Shown here piece after piece: positions 6,613 to 14,797 of a DNA stretch of 15,706 nucleotides. The position numbers and the translations under genes were made by a program. Source of the stretch: an uncultured Eubacteriales bacterium (GTDB taxonomy: Bacteria > Bacillota > Clostridia > Oscillospirales > Oscillospiraceae). Position 1 is the stretch's first letter. Every line of letters begins with the position of its first letter. The notes below the pieces were generated by a model that saw only the letters and a list, made by a program, of their open reading frames with translations, had not been told where the DNA came from and searched no databases. The stretch is taken from assembly GCA_900549495.1 (NCBI GenBank), contig UROL01000025.1:1-15706 (forward strand). The letters are read 5' to 3'.

Positions 6613-8847
6613 ATGGAAGAGCAAGCACTACGCAGCCGTCTGGAACGCATGAGCCTGGAAGAGAAGGTTTTGCAGCTGGTGCAGGTGGCGGGAGGCACCT
6701 TCAGCGGGGACGGAAGCCTGGAAACCGGCCCTGCTGCTGCCCTGGGCCTTAGCGGGGAGCAGGGGAACAAGGTGGGCTCCGTCCTGTCCCTGGTGGGGGC
6801 AGAGGCCACAGAGGCATTGCAGAATACACTGGCGCAAGCCCAGCCGGAGCCGATTCCGCTGCTGTTTATGGCGGATGTTATCAACGGCTATCGGACGGTG
6901 TTCCCCATCCCACTGGCCCAGGGGTGCAGCTTCCACCCGGAGCTGGTAAGGGATTGCGCCCAAATGGCGGCAAAGGAGGCCAGCTGGGCGGGAATCCACT
7001 GCACCTTCTCCCCCATGGTGGATTTGTGCCGGGATGCCCGCTGGGGCCGGTGCATGGAGTCCACCGGCGAGGATGTGTACCTGAACAGCTGCATGGCCTC
7101 TGCCATGGTGGAGGGCTACCAGGGAGCGGGTTTGCAGAACCCGGAATCCCTGGCGGCCTGTGTGAAGCATTTTGCCGGCTACGGCGCCCCTACCGGAGGC
7201 CGGGAGTACACCGGTGCGGAGCTGTCGGAGCACACCCTGCGGCAGTCCCATTTGCCCGCCTATGCCTCCGGCGTACAGAGCGGCGCAGCAATGGTGATGT
7301 CTGCCTTCAATGGCCTGGACGGCATCCCCTGCACCGGCAACAAAAAACTGCTGACGGAAATCCTTCGGGAGGAAATGGGCTTTGACGGCCTCACCATCTC
7401 CGACTGGGGGGCGGTGGAAGAGCTGATAAAAATGGGAATCGCCCGGGATGGTGCCCAGGCGGCAGAGGAAGCGCTGAATGCAGGGCTGGATATGGAAATG
7501 ATGTCCGGCACCTTCGCTGGGAATTTGCAGGAGCTGGTTCGGTCTGGGAAGGTCTCTCAGCAGCGGTTGGACCAGGCAGTCTACCGAGTGCTTCGGCTGA
7601 AAAATGACCTGGGCCTATTTGAAAATCCCAACCGGGGCAGAAATCCGGAGCGGGATACCGCTCCCATGCCCCAGGCCCACCGGGAGCTGGCCCGGCGGAT
7701 GGCAGAGGAGAGCCTGGTGCTGCTGGAAAACCGGGGGCAGCTGCTGCCCCTGCCAAAACAGGGAAAGAAAATTGCCCTCATCGGCCCCTATGGCAATACC
7801 CGGGAGCTGAACGGCTCCTGGTCAATCTTCGCAGACACCCAGGACAACCAGACCCTGACCCAGGCCTTGCAGGAGGCGGGAATTGCCCACACCTATCTGC
7901 CCGGCTGCCCCATGCTCACACCGGGCACCTGCTTCCCCGGCCGGATGGCCCTTACCCGGGAGGATATGACGGCCCAGGAGCAGGCGGAAATGCTCCGCCA
8001 GGCAGTGGCGGCAGCCCGGCAGGCGGATATTGTAATCCTTGCCCTGGGGGAGCACATGGAGCAGAGCGGCGAGGCGGCCTCCACCGCCCGGATGGAGCTG
8101 CCCACGGTGCAGCAGGAGCTGCTGCGCCAGGTGGCGGCGGTGAATCCCAATCTGGTTACGCTGATTTTCTCTGGCCGCCCCCTGGTGCTGGGGGAGGTGG
8201 CGGATACCACAAAGGCACTGCTGCAATGCTGGCTTCCCGGCACAGAGGGAGCAGCGGCTATCCGAAATGTACTGTTTGGCGATGCGGTGCCCAGCGGCAA
8301 GCTCTCTATGAGCTTCCCATATACCGCTGCCCAGGAGCCTATCTGGTACAGTGACCTACGCAACGGACGGATGCGGGATGCCTTCCCCTCTGTGCGCTAT
8401 ATCTCCGGCTATCTGGACTGCCCGGATGTTCCCCGGTATCCCTTCGGCTTCGGCCTGAGCTATACCAGCTTCTCCTATGGCACACCGGAAATCCTGGGGG
8501 ACCTGGACCGGGATGGGGAGATAACCGTCCGCTGCCCGGTGACCAATGTGGGAAATTGCACCGGCACCGAGATTGCCCAGCTGTATGTCAGCGACCAGGT
8601 CGCCACGGTGATTTGCCCGGCCCGGGAGCTGAAGGGCTTCCGGCGGCTGACGCTGGCCCCGGGGCAGACGGCTATGGCGGAGTTTATCCTCACCCCCGGC
8701 CTTCTCAGCCTGGTGAACCGCAGCGGCAATCGGGTGCTGGAGCCCGGAGCCTTTACCGCCTGGGTGGGCGGGGACAGCCGCACCCAGAACGGGATAGAGT
8801 TTACCTGCCGGAAGGGCAGGGCGCTTTCCAAGTGGTGCATCCGCTAA
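6613..8847 (+). CDS. Glycoside hydrolase family 3 beta-glucosidase (BglX-like), cytoplasmic
   Basis: A 744-residue GH3 enzyme predicted to release terminal beta-linked sugars from oligosaccharides. The order is an N-terminal TIM barrel (KHFAGYGA, RWGRCMEST), nucleophile D264 in ISDWGA, a C-terminal alpha/beta sandwich, then an FnIII-like domain (about residues 635-725, VTNVGNCTGTEIAQLYV). The acid/base is most likely E487 in SGEAAST, with E480 nearby. There is no signal peptide, so it acts in the cytoplasm on imported substrate. The start is ATG 6613, ten bases after AGGAG (6598-6602). It is encoded convergently to the sugar-transport locus and separated from it by a shared terminator. A functional link is plausible from proximity only. 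Beta-xylosidase or beta-N-acetylglucosaminidase activity cannot be excluded, although the nucleophile context favours beta-glucosidase. Confidence 0.94.
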   Translation: MEEQALRSRLERMSLEEKVLQLVQVAGGTFSGDGSLETGPAAALGLSGEQGNKVGSVLSLVGAEATEALQNTLAQAQPEPIPLLFMADVINGYRTVFPIPLAQGCSFHPELVRDCAQMAAKEASWAGIHCTFSPMVDLCRDARWGRCMESTGEDVYLNSCMASAMVEGYQGAGLQNPESLAACVKHFAGYGAPTGGREYTGAELSEHTLRQSHLPAYASGVQSGAAMVMSAFNGLDGIPCTGNKKLLTEILREEMGFDGLTISDWGAVEELIKMGIARDGAQAAEEALNAGLDMEMMSGTFAGNLQELVRSGKVSQQRLDQAVYRVLRLKNDLGLFENPNRGRNPERDTAPMPQAHRELARRMAEESLVLLENRGQLLPLPKQGKKIALIGPYGNTRELNGSWSIFADTQDNQTLTQALQEAGIAHTYLPGCPMLTPGTCFPGRMALTREDMTAQEQAEMLRQAVAAARQADIVILALGEHMEQSGEAASTARMELPTVQQELLRQVAAVNPNLVTLIFSGRPLVLGEVADTTKALLQCWLPGTEGAAAIRNVLFGDAVPSGKLSMSFPYTAAQEPIWYSDLRNGRMRDAFPSVRYISGYLDCPDVPRYPFGFGLSYTSFSYGTPEILGDLDRDGEITVRCPVTNVGNCTGTEIAQLYVSDQVATVICPARELKGFRRLTLAPGQTAMAEFILTPGLLSLVNRSGNRVLEPGAFTAWVGGDSRTQNGIEFTCRKGRALSKWCIR

Positions 8848-8873
8848 GCGCCTGGCAGCAGCCGAATGTATAA

Positions 8874-8914
8874 AAGAACCTCTGAGAAGTGCTTGGGCCT
8901 TCTCAGAGGTTCTT
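8874..8914. terminator. Bidirectional terminator between GH3 and response-regulator genes
   Basis: A perfect 16-bp stem (8874-8889 with 8899-8914) and 9-nt loop between two convergent stops. Both arms end in A/T: TTCTTAT on the plus strand and TTCTTTTATA on the minus strand, so it can end transcripts from both sides. Confidence 0.93.
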
Positions 8915-8916
8915 AT

Positions 8917-9657
8917 CTATACATGCAGTGTGTTGCGGAATTCGTTGGCACTCATACCCTCCAGCTTTTTGAAGGTTCGGGCAAAATGCGCCGTATCGGC
9001 GTAGCCCACCTCCTCGCTGATGTCCCCGATTTTCAGACTGGGGTCGGACAGCAGCACCTTGGCCCTGTCAATGCGGATGGCGTTGAGAATGTCGTAAAAG
9101 CTCTTTCCCGTATACCGGTTCAGGAGCTTTGAAAGGTGCCACTGAGATACATAGCAGCTCTCCGCCACCGCTTGCAGGGTCAGCTTCTCCCGATAGTGGG
9201 AGTGCATATAGGCGCAGGCCTGATCAACAAGAAAGCTGCCTGCACTCTGGCTTTGCTCATCGATTGTTTCCTCCGGCGGCAGCTTTTCCAGGCGGCTGAC
9301 CATGGTTTGCAGTGCCTCGTTGATTTCGTCCATCTTGGTTGGCTTTAGCAGAAACCGGGCCACGCCCAGGCGTATGGCCTCTTGGGCATAGGCAAAATCC
9401 CGGTATCCGGTCATTACCGTCACCTGCAAATTTGGGTATTCGCTACGCAGTCCCGCCAGCATGGTCAGCCCACTCTGGCCGGGCATCCGGATATCCGTAA
9501 AAAGAATCTGGGGGTGGAAAGCACGAATCAAATCGGCCCCGGATGGGGCATCGTTGGCGGTGCCCACCACCTGGCAGCCGTAATCGGCCCACTTCACAAC
9601 CTTGCGCAGACCCTCTACAATAATGCGTTCATCGTCAATCAGAACAACTCGGTACAC
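8917..9657 (-). CDS. AraC-type response regulator (YesN-like)
   Basis: A 246-residue regulator. Residues 1-120 form a receiver domain: acidic pocket D8/D9 (LIDDE), phosphoacceptor D55 (FTDIRMPG), T in VMTGY, and K in FLLKPT. The C-terminal ~100 residues hold two helix-turn-helix motifs of the AraC/XylS type (LQAVAESCYVSQWHLSKLL and IGDISEEVGYADTAHFARTF). The start is placed at GTG 9655-9657 (MYRVVLIDDE), with a G-rich ribosome site (9664-9669) before it. The longer ATG at 9759 would lie inside the upstream permease gene and upstream of this gene's own promoter. It is the likely partner of the YesM-type kinase at 13008-14696, although three transporter genes lie between them. It probably activates the transporter operon on sensing an extracellular carbohydrate. 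Confidence 0.93.
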   Translation of the reverse strand: MYRVVLIDDERIIVEGLRKVVKWADYGCQVVGTANDAPSGADLIRAFHPQILFTDIRMPGQSGLTMLAGLRSEYPNLQVTVMTGYRDFAYAQEAIRLGVARFLLKPTKMDEINEALQTMVSRLEKLPPEETIDEQSQSAGSFLVDQACAYMHSHYREKLTLQAVAESCYVSQWHLSKLLNRYTGKSFYDILNAIRIDRAKVLLSDPSLKIGDISEEVGYADTAHFARTFKKLEGMSANEFRNTLHV

Positions 9658-9679
9658 TGCGATCCCCCCAGACCATACA

Positions 9680-9708
9680 ATTATATCGGGTTTCCCCCGG
9701 AAAATCAA
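9680..9708 (-). promoter_or_regulatory. Internal promoter of the response-regulator gene
   Basis: On the minus strand: TTGATT (9703-9708), 17 bp, perfect TATAAT (9680-9685). It overlaps the stop codon of the upstream permease. A short dyad TTTCC-CCC-GGAAA (9691-9703) lies in the spacer. The regulator can therefore be transcribed independently of the transporter. Confidence 0.78.
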
Positions 9709-10562
9709 CCTTTTACTGCACCGGCAGTAAGTCCCTTGATAATGTGCTTTTGCAGGCACACATAGACAATCAGCACCGGTACCACCACCAGTACCACAGA
9801 GGCCGCCATCAGCCCATAGTTCACACCGGCCTGGGAGCTGATTTCATTCAGCAGTCCGGTGATGGCCCGCTCCTGGGGATAGCGCAGGAAGAAGGATTGG
9901 GTGAACAGGTCGTTGTAGCTCCACAGGAAAGCAAAGATTGCGACGGTGGCAAAGGAGGACTTGGCGGCGGGCACAATGATGCGGAAGAAAATCTGGAATA
10001 CATTGCAGCCATCCAGATAGGCGCTCTCCTCCAGCTCAATGGGCACCGACTGGATAAAGCCGGTGAGGATGATAATGGCAAAGCAGAGATTCCCGGCAAT
10101 CTGCGGAAGGATGGTTGCCACCAGGCTCAGCCAGCGGCTGCCGGTGCCGGCAATGCCCAGCACCACCTGCATCCGGAACACAGGAATGATGGTGGAGAAC
10201 ACGGGGAACATCATCCCGGCCATGACCATGCTTTGCAGCAGCTTGCGGCCCCGGAAGCGGTAGCGGCACAGGCCATAGGCGGCCAGTCCGGCGAGGACTA
10301 CCACCACCACGGTGACGGAGCCGGAAATCAGGATGGAGTTAAAGTAGGCGTTGCCGAAGTCAGAACGCTCCATGGCGGTGCGGTAATTGTCCAGGGTGAA
10401 GGCATTCCCCAGGGGGAGGGAGAAGGAGTCCGAGAGAATCAGCCCCTTTTTGCGGAAGGAATTCAGCACCACCCATACAAAGGGGTATACCGTGGTCAGG
10501 CCCCACAGGCACAGCACAGCGTAGGTCAGCACCTTGCCGGGGGTGGTTTTTTTCTCAGCCAT
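9705..10562 (-). CDS. Sugar ABC transporter permease, MalG/LacG-type
   Basis: A 285-residue inner permease of the CUT1 carbohydrate ABC family. Hydrophobic helices begin with VLTYAVLCLWGLTTVYPFVWV. The cytoplasmic EAA loop that docks the ATPase is visible as EESAYLDGCNVFQIFFRIIVP-like sequence near residue 190. The C-terminus ends AVKG, like other MalG-type subunits. The start is ATG 10562 (MAEKK), eight bases after AAGGAGG (10571-10577); longer in-frame starts overlap the upstream permease. The upstream gene's TAA contributes the AA of this Shine-Dalgarno, so translation is coupled. No ATPase gene is in the locus, as is usual in Firmicutes, where a shared MsmX-type ATPase serves several transporters. 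Confidence 0.94.
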   Translation of the reverse strand: MAEKKTTPGKVLTYAVLCLWGLTTVYPFVWVVLNSFRKKGLILSDSFSLPLGNAFTLDNYRTAMERSDFGNAYFNSILISGSVTVVVVVLAGLAAYGLCRYRFRGRKLLQSMVMAGMMFPVFSTIIPVFRMQVVLGIAGTGSRWLSLVATILPQIAGNLCFAIIILTGFIQSVPIELEESAYLDGCNVFQIFFRIIVPAAKSSFATVAIFAFLWSYNDLFTQSFFLRYPQERAITGLLNEISSQAGVNYGLMAASVVLVVVPVLIVYVCLQKHIIKGLTAGAVKG

Positions 10563-10565
10563 CTT

Positions 10566-10575
10566 GGAGGCCTCC
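10566..10575 (-). repeat. Self-complementary 10-mer over the second permease ribosome site
   Basis: GGAGGCCTCC is a perfect palindrome that contains the Shine-Dalgarno of the downstream permease and abuts the upstream stop codon (10576-10578). Ribosomes finishing the upstream gene would keep it open, favouring equal synthesis of the two permeases. Confidence 0.55.
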
Positions 10576-11502
10576 TTAGTAATCTTCTGCGGGCTGAAAT
10601 ACCCGGTTGGCCACGTTGGAAAGAACCACACCCAGCACCACAATCAGCACGGCAATGGTGCTGCCGTAGTCCACGTTCATTTTGTTAAAGGTCTGGTCGT
10701 ACATATAGGTGCCTGTGAGCCAGCCCTGGTTCTGGGGCATCCCGGCACCGAACATCACCCAGGGCAGGTCGAAGACCTTCAGCGCACCGGTGATGGCCAG
10801 CACCAGGCAGGTGCACAGCACATTTCGCAGCAGGGGCAGGGTGACATAGCGAATCTTTTTCAGCCCGGAGGCACCGTCCAGGGCAGCGGCCTCAAACAGC
10901 TCACCGGGGATATTGTTCAGCCCCGTGATGAGAATGACGAAGTAGAAGCCCACATACTGCCATACCACCGGCATAAACATGGTGAACAGGAAATGGGAGG
11001 AATCCTTCCAGTCCAGCCACTGAACCACCAGCTTGCCCCCGGCCTTGGTTTCCGTTGCCAGAAGCCCCAGCTTCAGTAGCAGCTGGTTTACCATGCCGCC
11101 CTTATACAGGAACATCAGGTTGAACATCAGGCCCAGGGCGGTGGCGGAAATGACAATGGGGAAAAAGTAAACGGTGCGAAATACCTTAGAGCCCACCCGG
11201 ATGGAATCCACCAGCAGGGCCAGAATCAGGGCGATGCCCACCTGGAACACCACCGTACACACAGTCAGCAGCACGGTGTTTTTCAGCGCCGTGCGTAGGT
11301 CCGGGTCTGTCAGTATGCGGCTGTAGTTTTCGTACCAGGGGGAATTGAACCCCTGGGCGGCACGTCCCAGCCCGCCAATGTTTAAGAAGGTGTTGCAGAT
11401 ATTTTGCAGGAAGGGATAGTATAGATAGGCAATGAGAAAAGCAAAGGCCGGAAGCAGGAACAGCACCAGCGGCGACTTTTTCTTATAAATCATGGAGCTC
11501 AT
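10576..11502 (-). CDS. Sugar ABC transporter permease, MalF/LacF-type
   Basis: A 308-residue permease, partner of the MalG-type subunit 13 bp downstream. The first helix (LVLFLLPAFAFLIAYLYYPF) is typical of CUT1 MalF subunits. The EAA loop reads FEAAALDGASGLKKIRYVTLP-like and the C-terminus ends AEDY. The start is ATG 11502 (MSSMIYKKK), nine bases after AAAGGA (11512-11517). ATG 11493 is an alternative. The ATG at 11544 falls inside the stem-loop between this gene and the binding-protein gene and is rejected. The two permeases should form the heterodimeric membrane channel for the sugar delivered by the binding protein at 11590-12861. Confidence 0.94.
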   Translation of the reverse strand: MSSMIYKKKSPLVLFLLPAFAFLIAYLYYPFLQNICNTFLNIGGLGRAAQGFNSPWYENYSRILTDPDLRTALKNTVLLTVCTVVFQVGIALILALLVDSIRVGSKVFRTVYFFPIVISATALGLMFNLMFLYKGGMVNQLLLKLGLLATETKAGGKLVVQWLDWKDSSHFLFTMFMPVVWQYVGFYFVILITGLNNIPGELFEAAALDGASGLKKIRYVTLPLLRNVLCTCLVLAITGALKVFDLPWVMFGAGMPQNQGWLTGTYMYDQTFNKMNVDYGSTIAVLIVVLGVVLSNVANRVFQPAEDY

Positions 11503-11529
11503 GACCGCACATCCTTTCTTTGAGAAATT

Positions 11530-11558
11530 GTGGGCTGCTGCCATAGGCAGCAGCCCAC
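11530..11558 (-). other. Intercistronic stem-loop after the binding-protein gene
   Basis: A perfect 13-bp GC-rich stem (11530-11542 with 11546-11558) with a 3-nt loop, about 30 bp past the binding-protein stop. The minus-strand continuation (AATTTCTC) has no good T-run. It fits a 3' mRNA-stabilising or partial-attenuation element, as between malE and malF, that leaves more binding protein than permease. Confidence 0.75.
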
Positions 11559-11589
11559 TGGTGGAGGAAAAAGGAAAGATGGAGTTCGC

Positions 11590-12861
11590 TTAATTCAGCT
11601 TCATTGCGGTCTCAATGGCTTCGGCGGGAGTCATCTGGCCGGTGACTACCTTCTGGATGCTGCTGAACAGCTGGCCCTTGGCCTCGGCGGTGATGGTATC
11701 CTGGACGGCACCCACCACGCCGGTGATATTGGCGTTGCAGGCAGCGGCAGATTCCTGGATGGCATTCAGGCCGCTGGGGGAAGCGCCGTTTTTCAGAGCG
11801 GTGACCTCGGTGGTGACGAAGGTGCTCAGGGTTTCATCGCTGGTCAGCTTGCTGACAAATGCCACGGCAGCGGCTTGCTTGGCCGGGTCATTCCAGGCCT
11901 TGGTGGAGATGAAGTAACCCATGGAGATGCCGCCGATGGCATCTGTGGCGGGGCGGTCGCCCTTGCCGGGGACACAGCAGACGATGTAGTCTTCCAGGGT
12001 GTCGGCGTGGTTCTCGGAGAAGTAGCCGCACTTCCAGGAGCCGTCAATGAGGAAGGCAGCCTCGCCTTCGCCAAACAGGGCGACGGTCTCGGCATCGGTG
12101 GCGGTCAGGGTGTTCTCGGGGAAGTAACCGGCTTCATACAGTGCCTTGATGTCATTCAAAGCGGCAATCCACTTTTGAGCAACGGCATCGTCCACCAGCT
12201 TGCCGTCTTCTCCAATGGTGGGCACCTCCAGCTGAGTAGCCAGGGAGCCGTTGTTCATAACGGCAAACTCAAACCAGTAGTGGGGCACCTCAAACAGGGA
12301 GCAGGCAATGGGGGTGTAGCCATTGTCCTTGATGGTCTGGCAGTCGGCCAGGAACTGATCCCAGGTGTAGTCGGGGCCGGGAACTGCAATGCCGCAGGCA
12401 TCCAGAACGGTCTTGTTGACAAACATGTTCTCCCAGAAGCCGGCGGAGGGGACGGCATAGTGCTTGCCGTCGGCAGCTACGGCCATCATGGAGTCTTTCA
12501 TGTTCTCTGCGTAGCCGGGGTAAACGGAGCGAATCTCTTCAATGGAGACGACCTTACCGGCGTTGATAATGGGGTCGCTGTCGGCATTGGTGAAGAAGAA
12601 CAGAACATCGGGCTCAGAGCCGGTCTCGAAGTCGGTGAGCACTCTTGCCTTCCACTCTTCGTTGGAGGTGGCGGAGCCGTCGTTGACCTTGTTGCCGGTG
12701 GATTCTTCATAAGCGGCAACGGCATTTTCGAAGTTCTTCCGGTTGCCGTCGTCGCCGCCGTAGGAGGTGACAACGTTCAGCGTAACGGAGTCGGCGTGTG
12801 CACAGACGACGAAGCCCAGGCACATGGTGAGGACGAGCAGCAATGCAGTAATCTTTTTCAT
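11590..12861 (-). CDS. Extracellular carbohydrate-binding protein of ABC transporter
   Basis: A 423-residue solute-binding protein of the family-1 (MalE-like) type that captures sugar outside the cell and delivers it to the two permeases. The start is ATG 12861 (MKKITALLL), eight bases after GAAGGAG (12870-12876); the ATG at 12897 lies in an operator-like dyad in the leader. The signal peptide covers residues 1-23 or so. Cleavage could follow AHA (signal peptidase I). The nearby FVVC is a poor lipobox, so lipid anchoring, usual in Gram-positives, is uncertain. Family features include GNKVNDGSATSNEEWKARVL near the N-terminus, SEPDVLFFF, and FLIDGSWKCGYF in the C-terminal lobe. The ligand cannot be read from sequence; a beta-glucoside is suggested only by the neighbouring GH3 gene. 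Confidence 0.94.
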   Translation of the reverse strand: MKKITALLLVLTMCLGFVVCAHADSVTLNVVTSYGGDDGNRKNFENAVAAYEESTGNKVNDGSATSNEEWKARVLTDFETGSEPDVLFFFTNADSDPIINAGKVVSIEEIRSVYPGYAENMKDSMMAVAADGKHYAVPSAGFWENMFVNKTVLDACGIAVPGPDYTWDQFLADCQTIKDNGYTPIACSLFEVPHYWFEFAVMNNGSLATQLEVPTIGEDGKLVDDAVAQKWIAALNDIKALYEAGYFPENTLTATDAETVALFGEGEAAFLIDGSWKCGYFSENHADTLEDYIVCCVPGKGDRPATDAIGGISMGYFISTKAWNDPAKQAAAVAFVSKLTSDETLSTFVTTEVTALKNGASPSGLNAIQESAAACNANITGVVGAVQDTITAEAKGQLFSSIQKVVTGQMTPAEAIETAMKLN

Positions 12862-12886
12862 GGTATTCGCTCCTTCAATTTTATTG

Positions 12887-12905
12887 TGACATTTCACGCA
12901 TGTCA
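12887..12905. promoter_or_regulatory. Operator-like dyad in the binding-protein leader
   Basis: TGACAT (12887-12892), a 7-bp spacer, then ATGTCA (12900-12905) form a perfect inverted repeat. It lies just downstream of the expected transcription start (about 12907), where a bound repressor would block the transporter operon. The binding protein is unknown. Confidence 0.55.
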
Positions 12906-12913
12906 GTGCCTAT

Positions 12914-12942
12914 ATTATAAGAAAAATAAACACAATGCACAA
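12914..12942 (-). promoter_or_regulatory. Promoter of the sugar transporter operon
   Basis: On the minus strand: TTGTGC (12937-12942), 17 bp, perfect TATAAT (12914-12919). It drives the binding-protein and permease genes separately from the sensor-kinase gene upstream. The T-rich spacer and leader are AT-rich against the GC-rich coding DNA. Confidence 0.78.
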
Positions 12943-13007
12943 TTCCTCCCCTTGCCCTTTCTTGCCTGCTTTTGGCATCTTGCCGGAAATTGGCAGCCTG
13001 GGCAGTG

Positions 13008-14696
13008 CTATTTTGGCGAAATTTGCCGCACACCGGCTGCATCCCGGGGGAAGCGAAGCCGGGCCAGGATAACGCCGGGGGAAATCTCTTCAATGGTCAG
13101 GCTGCCTGCCTCGCCGTACAGCAGCTTCAGCCGCCGGAAGACATTGCGCAGACCCACCCGGCCCTTTTCATGGCCCTCGGAGGCCAGCCGGCGAATGTTT
13201 TCTCGGTCGGCCTGGGTCATGGTGCCGTCGTGCTCCACCTCCAGAATAATCTCCGCTCCCTCCTGCCGGGCCCGGAGGGCCAGTCTGCCGCCCCGGTTGG
13301 CGGTGATGTCATGCTCCACTGCATTTTCCACAATGGGCTGCAAAATCAGCCTGGGAATCAGCAGGGTGGCCATTTCTTCCGGAATGTCCCGGGTCACCTG
13401 CAAATTTCCCCCCAGCCGCTCCCGGATGATATACAGGTAGGCATCCAGATAGCCTAGCTCCTCGGACAGAGGGATTTGTGTTCTCCCATCCCGGTCCAGG
13501 ACGGCGGTCAGCATGGTGGACAGCGCCTCAATCATGGCGCACACCCGGGTGTCGTCTGCCAGCCGGGCCTCCCAATTGATGATTTCCAGTGTGTTGTTAA
13601 GAAAGTGGGGGTTGATTTGGGATTGCAGCGCCTTAATCTGCGCCCGCTGTGCCGCCTGCTGCTCCAGGTAGGCCTGCTCGAATTGCTGCTTCAGCTGGAC
13701 GGAGGTGGTATTGAAATTGTCATACAGCCTTTCAAACTCTGCATTGGGTGCAGACTTCTCAATTTGATAGCCCCGCCTGCCGGACTGGATTTGCACATTG
13801 GCCTGGGACAGGGTTTCGGTGGGGTCGGTGACATGGCGGTGGAACAGGGCAATTATCACCAGCAACAGGGGCAGCACCATCAGAGCCACTCCCACCACGG
13901 CCCAGCGCAGCCAGGGGGTATCCTTCCAGAGGTTATAGCCCTCCGGGAGGACGGAAAGGGTCACGGTATGCCCATCGGCATCGGCACTGTAGCGGATTTC
14001 CCAATCCGCTTTGGCGGGCCGGACATCTTCGGTCTGGCAAATGGTGCAGTCGTCCACGGTGAGGCTCAGGCTGCTGGCCCGGGTAATGCCCTGGATGCTT
14101 TGCAGTATAACGGAGCTGTCCAGCAGCACGGCAATGGTGGCGTAGGGCTGAAATTGGCTGCTCAGGATATTGCGTGCCATATAGATATTGCCGTCCAGGT
14201 TGTAAAACCGGAGGTCGGTGTCCGCATCCTGCATGGCCTTCACAATCCAGGGGGCCGTGCTTTTCACCTGTACCAGCAGGTCGTGGCCGGTGGTGCCCCG
14301 GCAGAGCACATAGGAGCTGGCCTGGGCACCGTCCCCCCAGTACCGGAGGAAGGCGGCCCGATACCGGCTCTCCCGGGAGAAATTCTGGGTCATATAGTCG
14401 TTGGTAGCCCGGTAGAGCTGGGCACTGTTTCCGTCCTGGGAATAGGTGCGAAAGGCGCTTCGGATGATGCCGTCGTAGGACACCGCCTTAGAGTCCCAAA
14501 TGGCATCCGCCAGATTGGTCTGCACCTGCTGTAGGGCACTGGTCACCTCCGACTGAATCTGCTGCCGAATGGCCTTTTGGTAATTGCTGTTCAGCAGCAG
14601 GCCGGAGAGGGCGACAATGCATATCACCGGCATCAGCCAGCAAATCAGGATTGCCGTCACCAGGCCGGAGCGCAGGGATGCTTTTTGTTTTCCCAT
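13008..14696 (-). CDS. Sensor histidine kinase (YesM-like)
   Basis: A 562-residue membrane sensor kinase. TM1 is about residues 11-36, an extracellular sensor domain about 37-261, TM2 about 265-288, then a HAMP-like linker and coiled helix. The His_kinase box is INPHFLNNTLE with phospho-acceptor H364. The ATPase domain has its N-box at VENAVEH (N458), followed by GRVGLRNVFRRLKLLYG as the G-box equivalent. The start is ATG 14696 (MGKQK), seven bases after AAGGAGG (14704-14710). The longer ATG at 14864 lies beyond a terminator and lacks a ribosome site. YesM-type kinases usually sit next to their YesN-type regulator. Here the regulator is the last gene of the locus, after the transporter. The ligand may be the transported sugar, directly or through the binding protein. 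Confidence 0.93.
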   Translation of the reverse strand: MGKQKASLRSGLVTAILICWLMPVICIVALSGLLLNSNYQKAIRQQIQSEVTSALQQVQTNLADAIWDSKAVSYDGIIRSAFRTYSQDGNSAQLYRATNDYMTQNFSRESRYRAAFLRYWGDGAQASSYVLCRGTTGHDLLVQVKSTAPWIVKAMQDADTDLRFYNLDGNIYMARNILSSQFQPYATIAVLLDSSVILQSIQGITRASSLSLTVDDCTICQTEDVRPAKADWEIRYSADADGHTVTLSVLPEGYNLWKDTPWLRWAVVGVALMVLPLLLVIIALFHRHVTDPTETLSQANVQIQSGRRGYQIEKSAPNAEFERLYDNFNTTSVQLKQQFEQAYLEQQAAQRAQIKALQSQINPHFLNNTLEIINWEARLADDTRVCAMIEALSTMLTAVLDRDGRTQIPLSEELGYLDAYLYIIRERLGGNLQVTRDIPEEMATLLIPRLILQPIVENAVEHDITANRGGRLALRARQEGAEIILEVEHDGTMTQADRENIRRLASEGHEKGRVGLRNVFRRLKLLYGEAGSLTIEEISPGVILARLRFPRDAAGVRQISPK

Positions 14697-14728
14697 TTCC
14701 GTCCCTCCTTTTGTGGGGAAGCATTGGC

Positions 14729-14765
14729 GCAATCCATTGGGATGCGAGGCTTGCGGATTGCATCC
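14729..14765 (-). other. Mutually exclusive hairpins in the sensor-kinase leader
   Basis: GCAATCC/GGATTGC (14729-14735, 14755-14761) and GGATGC/GCATCC (14740-14745, 14760-14765) share bases 14760-14761. Only one can form at a time. This could be a small leader switch or simply repetitive sequence. Confidence 0.35.
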
Positions 14766-14778
14766 GGGTTTTTCTACC

Positions 14779-14787
14779 ATCTTATCA
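14779..14787 (-). promoter_or_regulatory. Possible extended -10 promoter for the sensor kinase
   Basis: On the minus strand TGATAAGAT combines a TGn with TAAGAT (14779-14784), about 80 bp before the start codon. No good -35 is seen at 17 bp. It lies downstream of the minus-strand terminator at 14798-14836 and so could serve the kinase gene alone. Confidence 0.45.
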
Positions 14788-14797
14788 CAGAGCCTTT

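Noticed and set aside
9658..9759. Longer N-terminus for the response regulator from ATG 9759
   Set aside because: It would overlap the permease gene, precede the regulator's own promoter, and add residues before the conserved receiver start.
11530..13440. 636-codon open frame antisense to the binding-protein and kinase genes
   Set aside because: It covers two genes, a promoter and a stem-loop on the other strand and shows only Gly-rich shadow composition.
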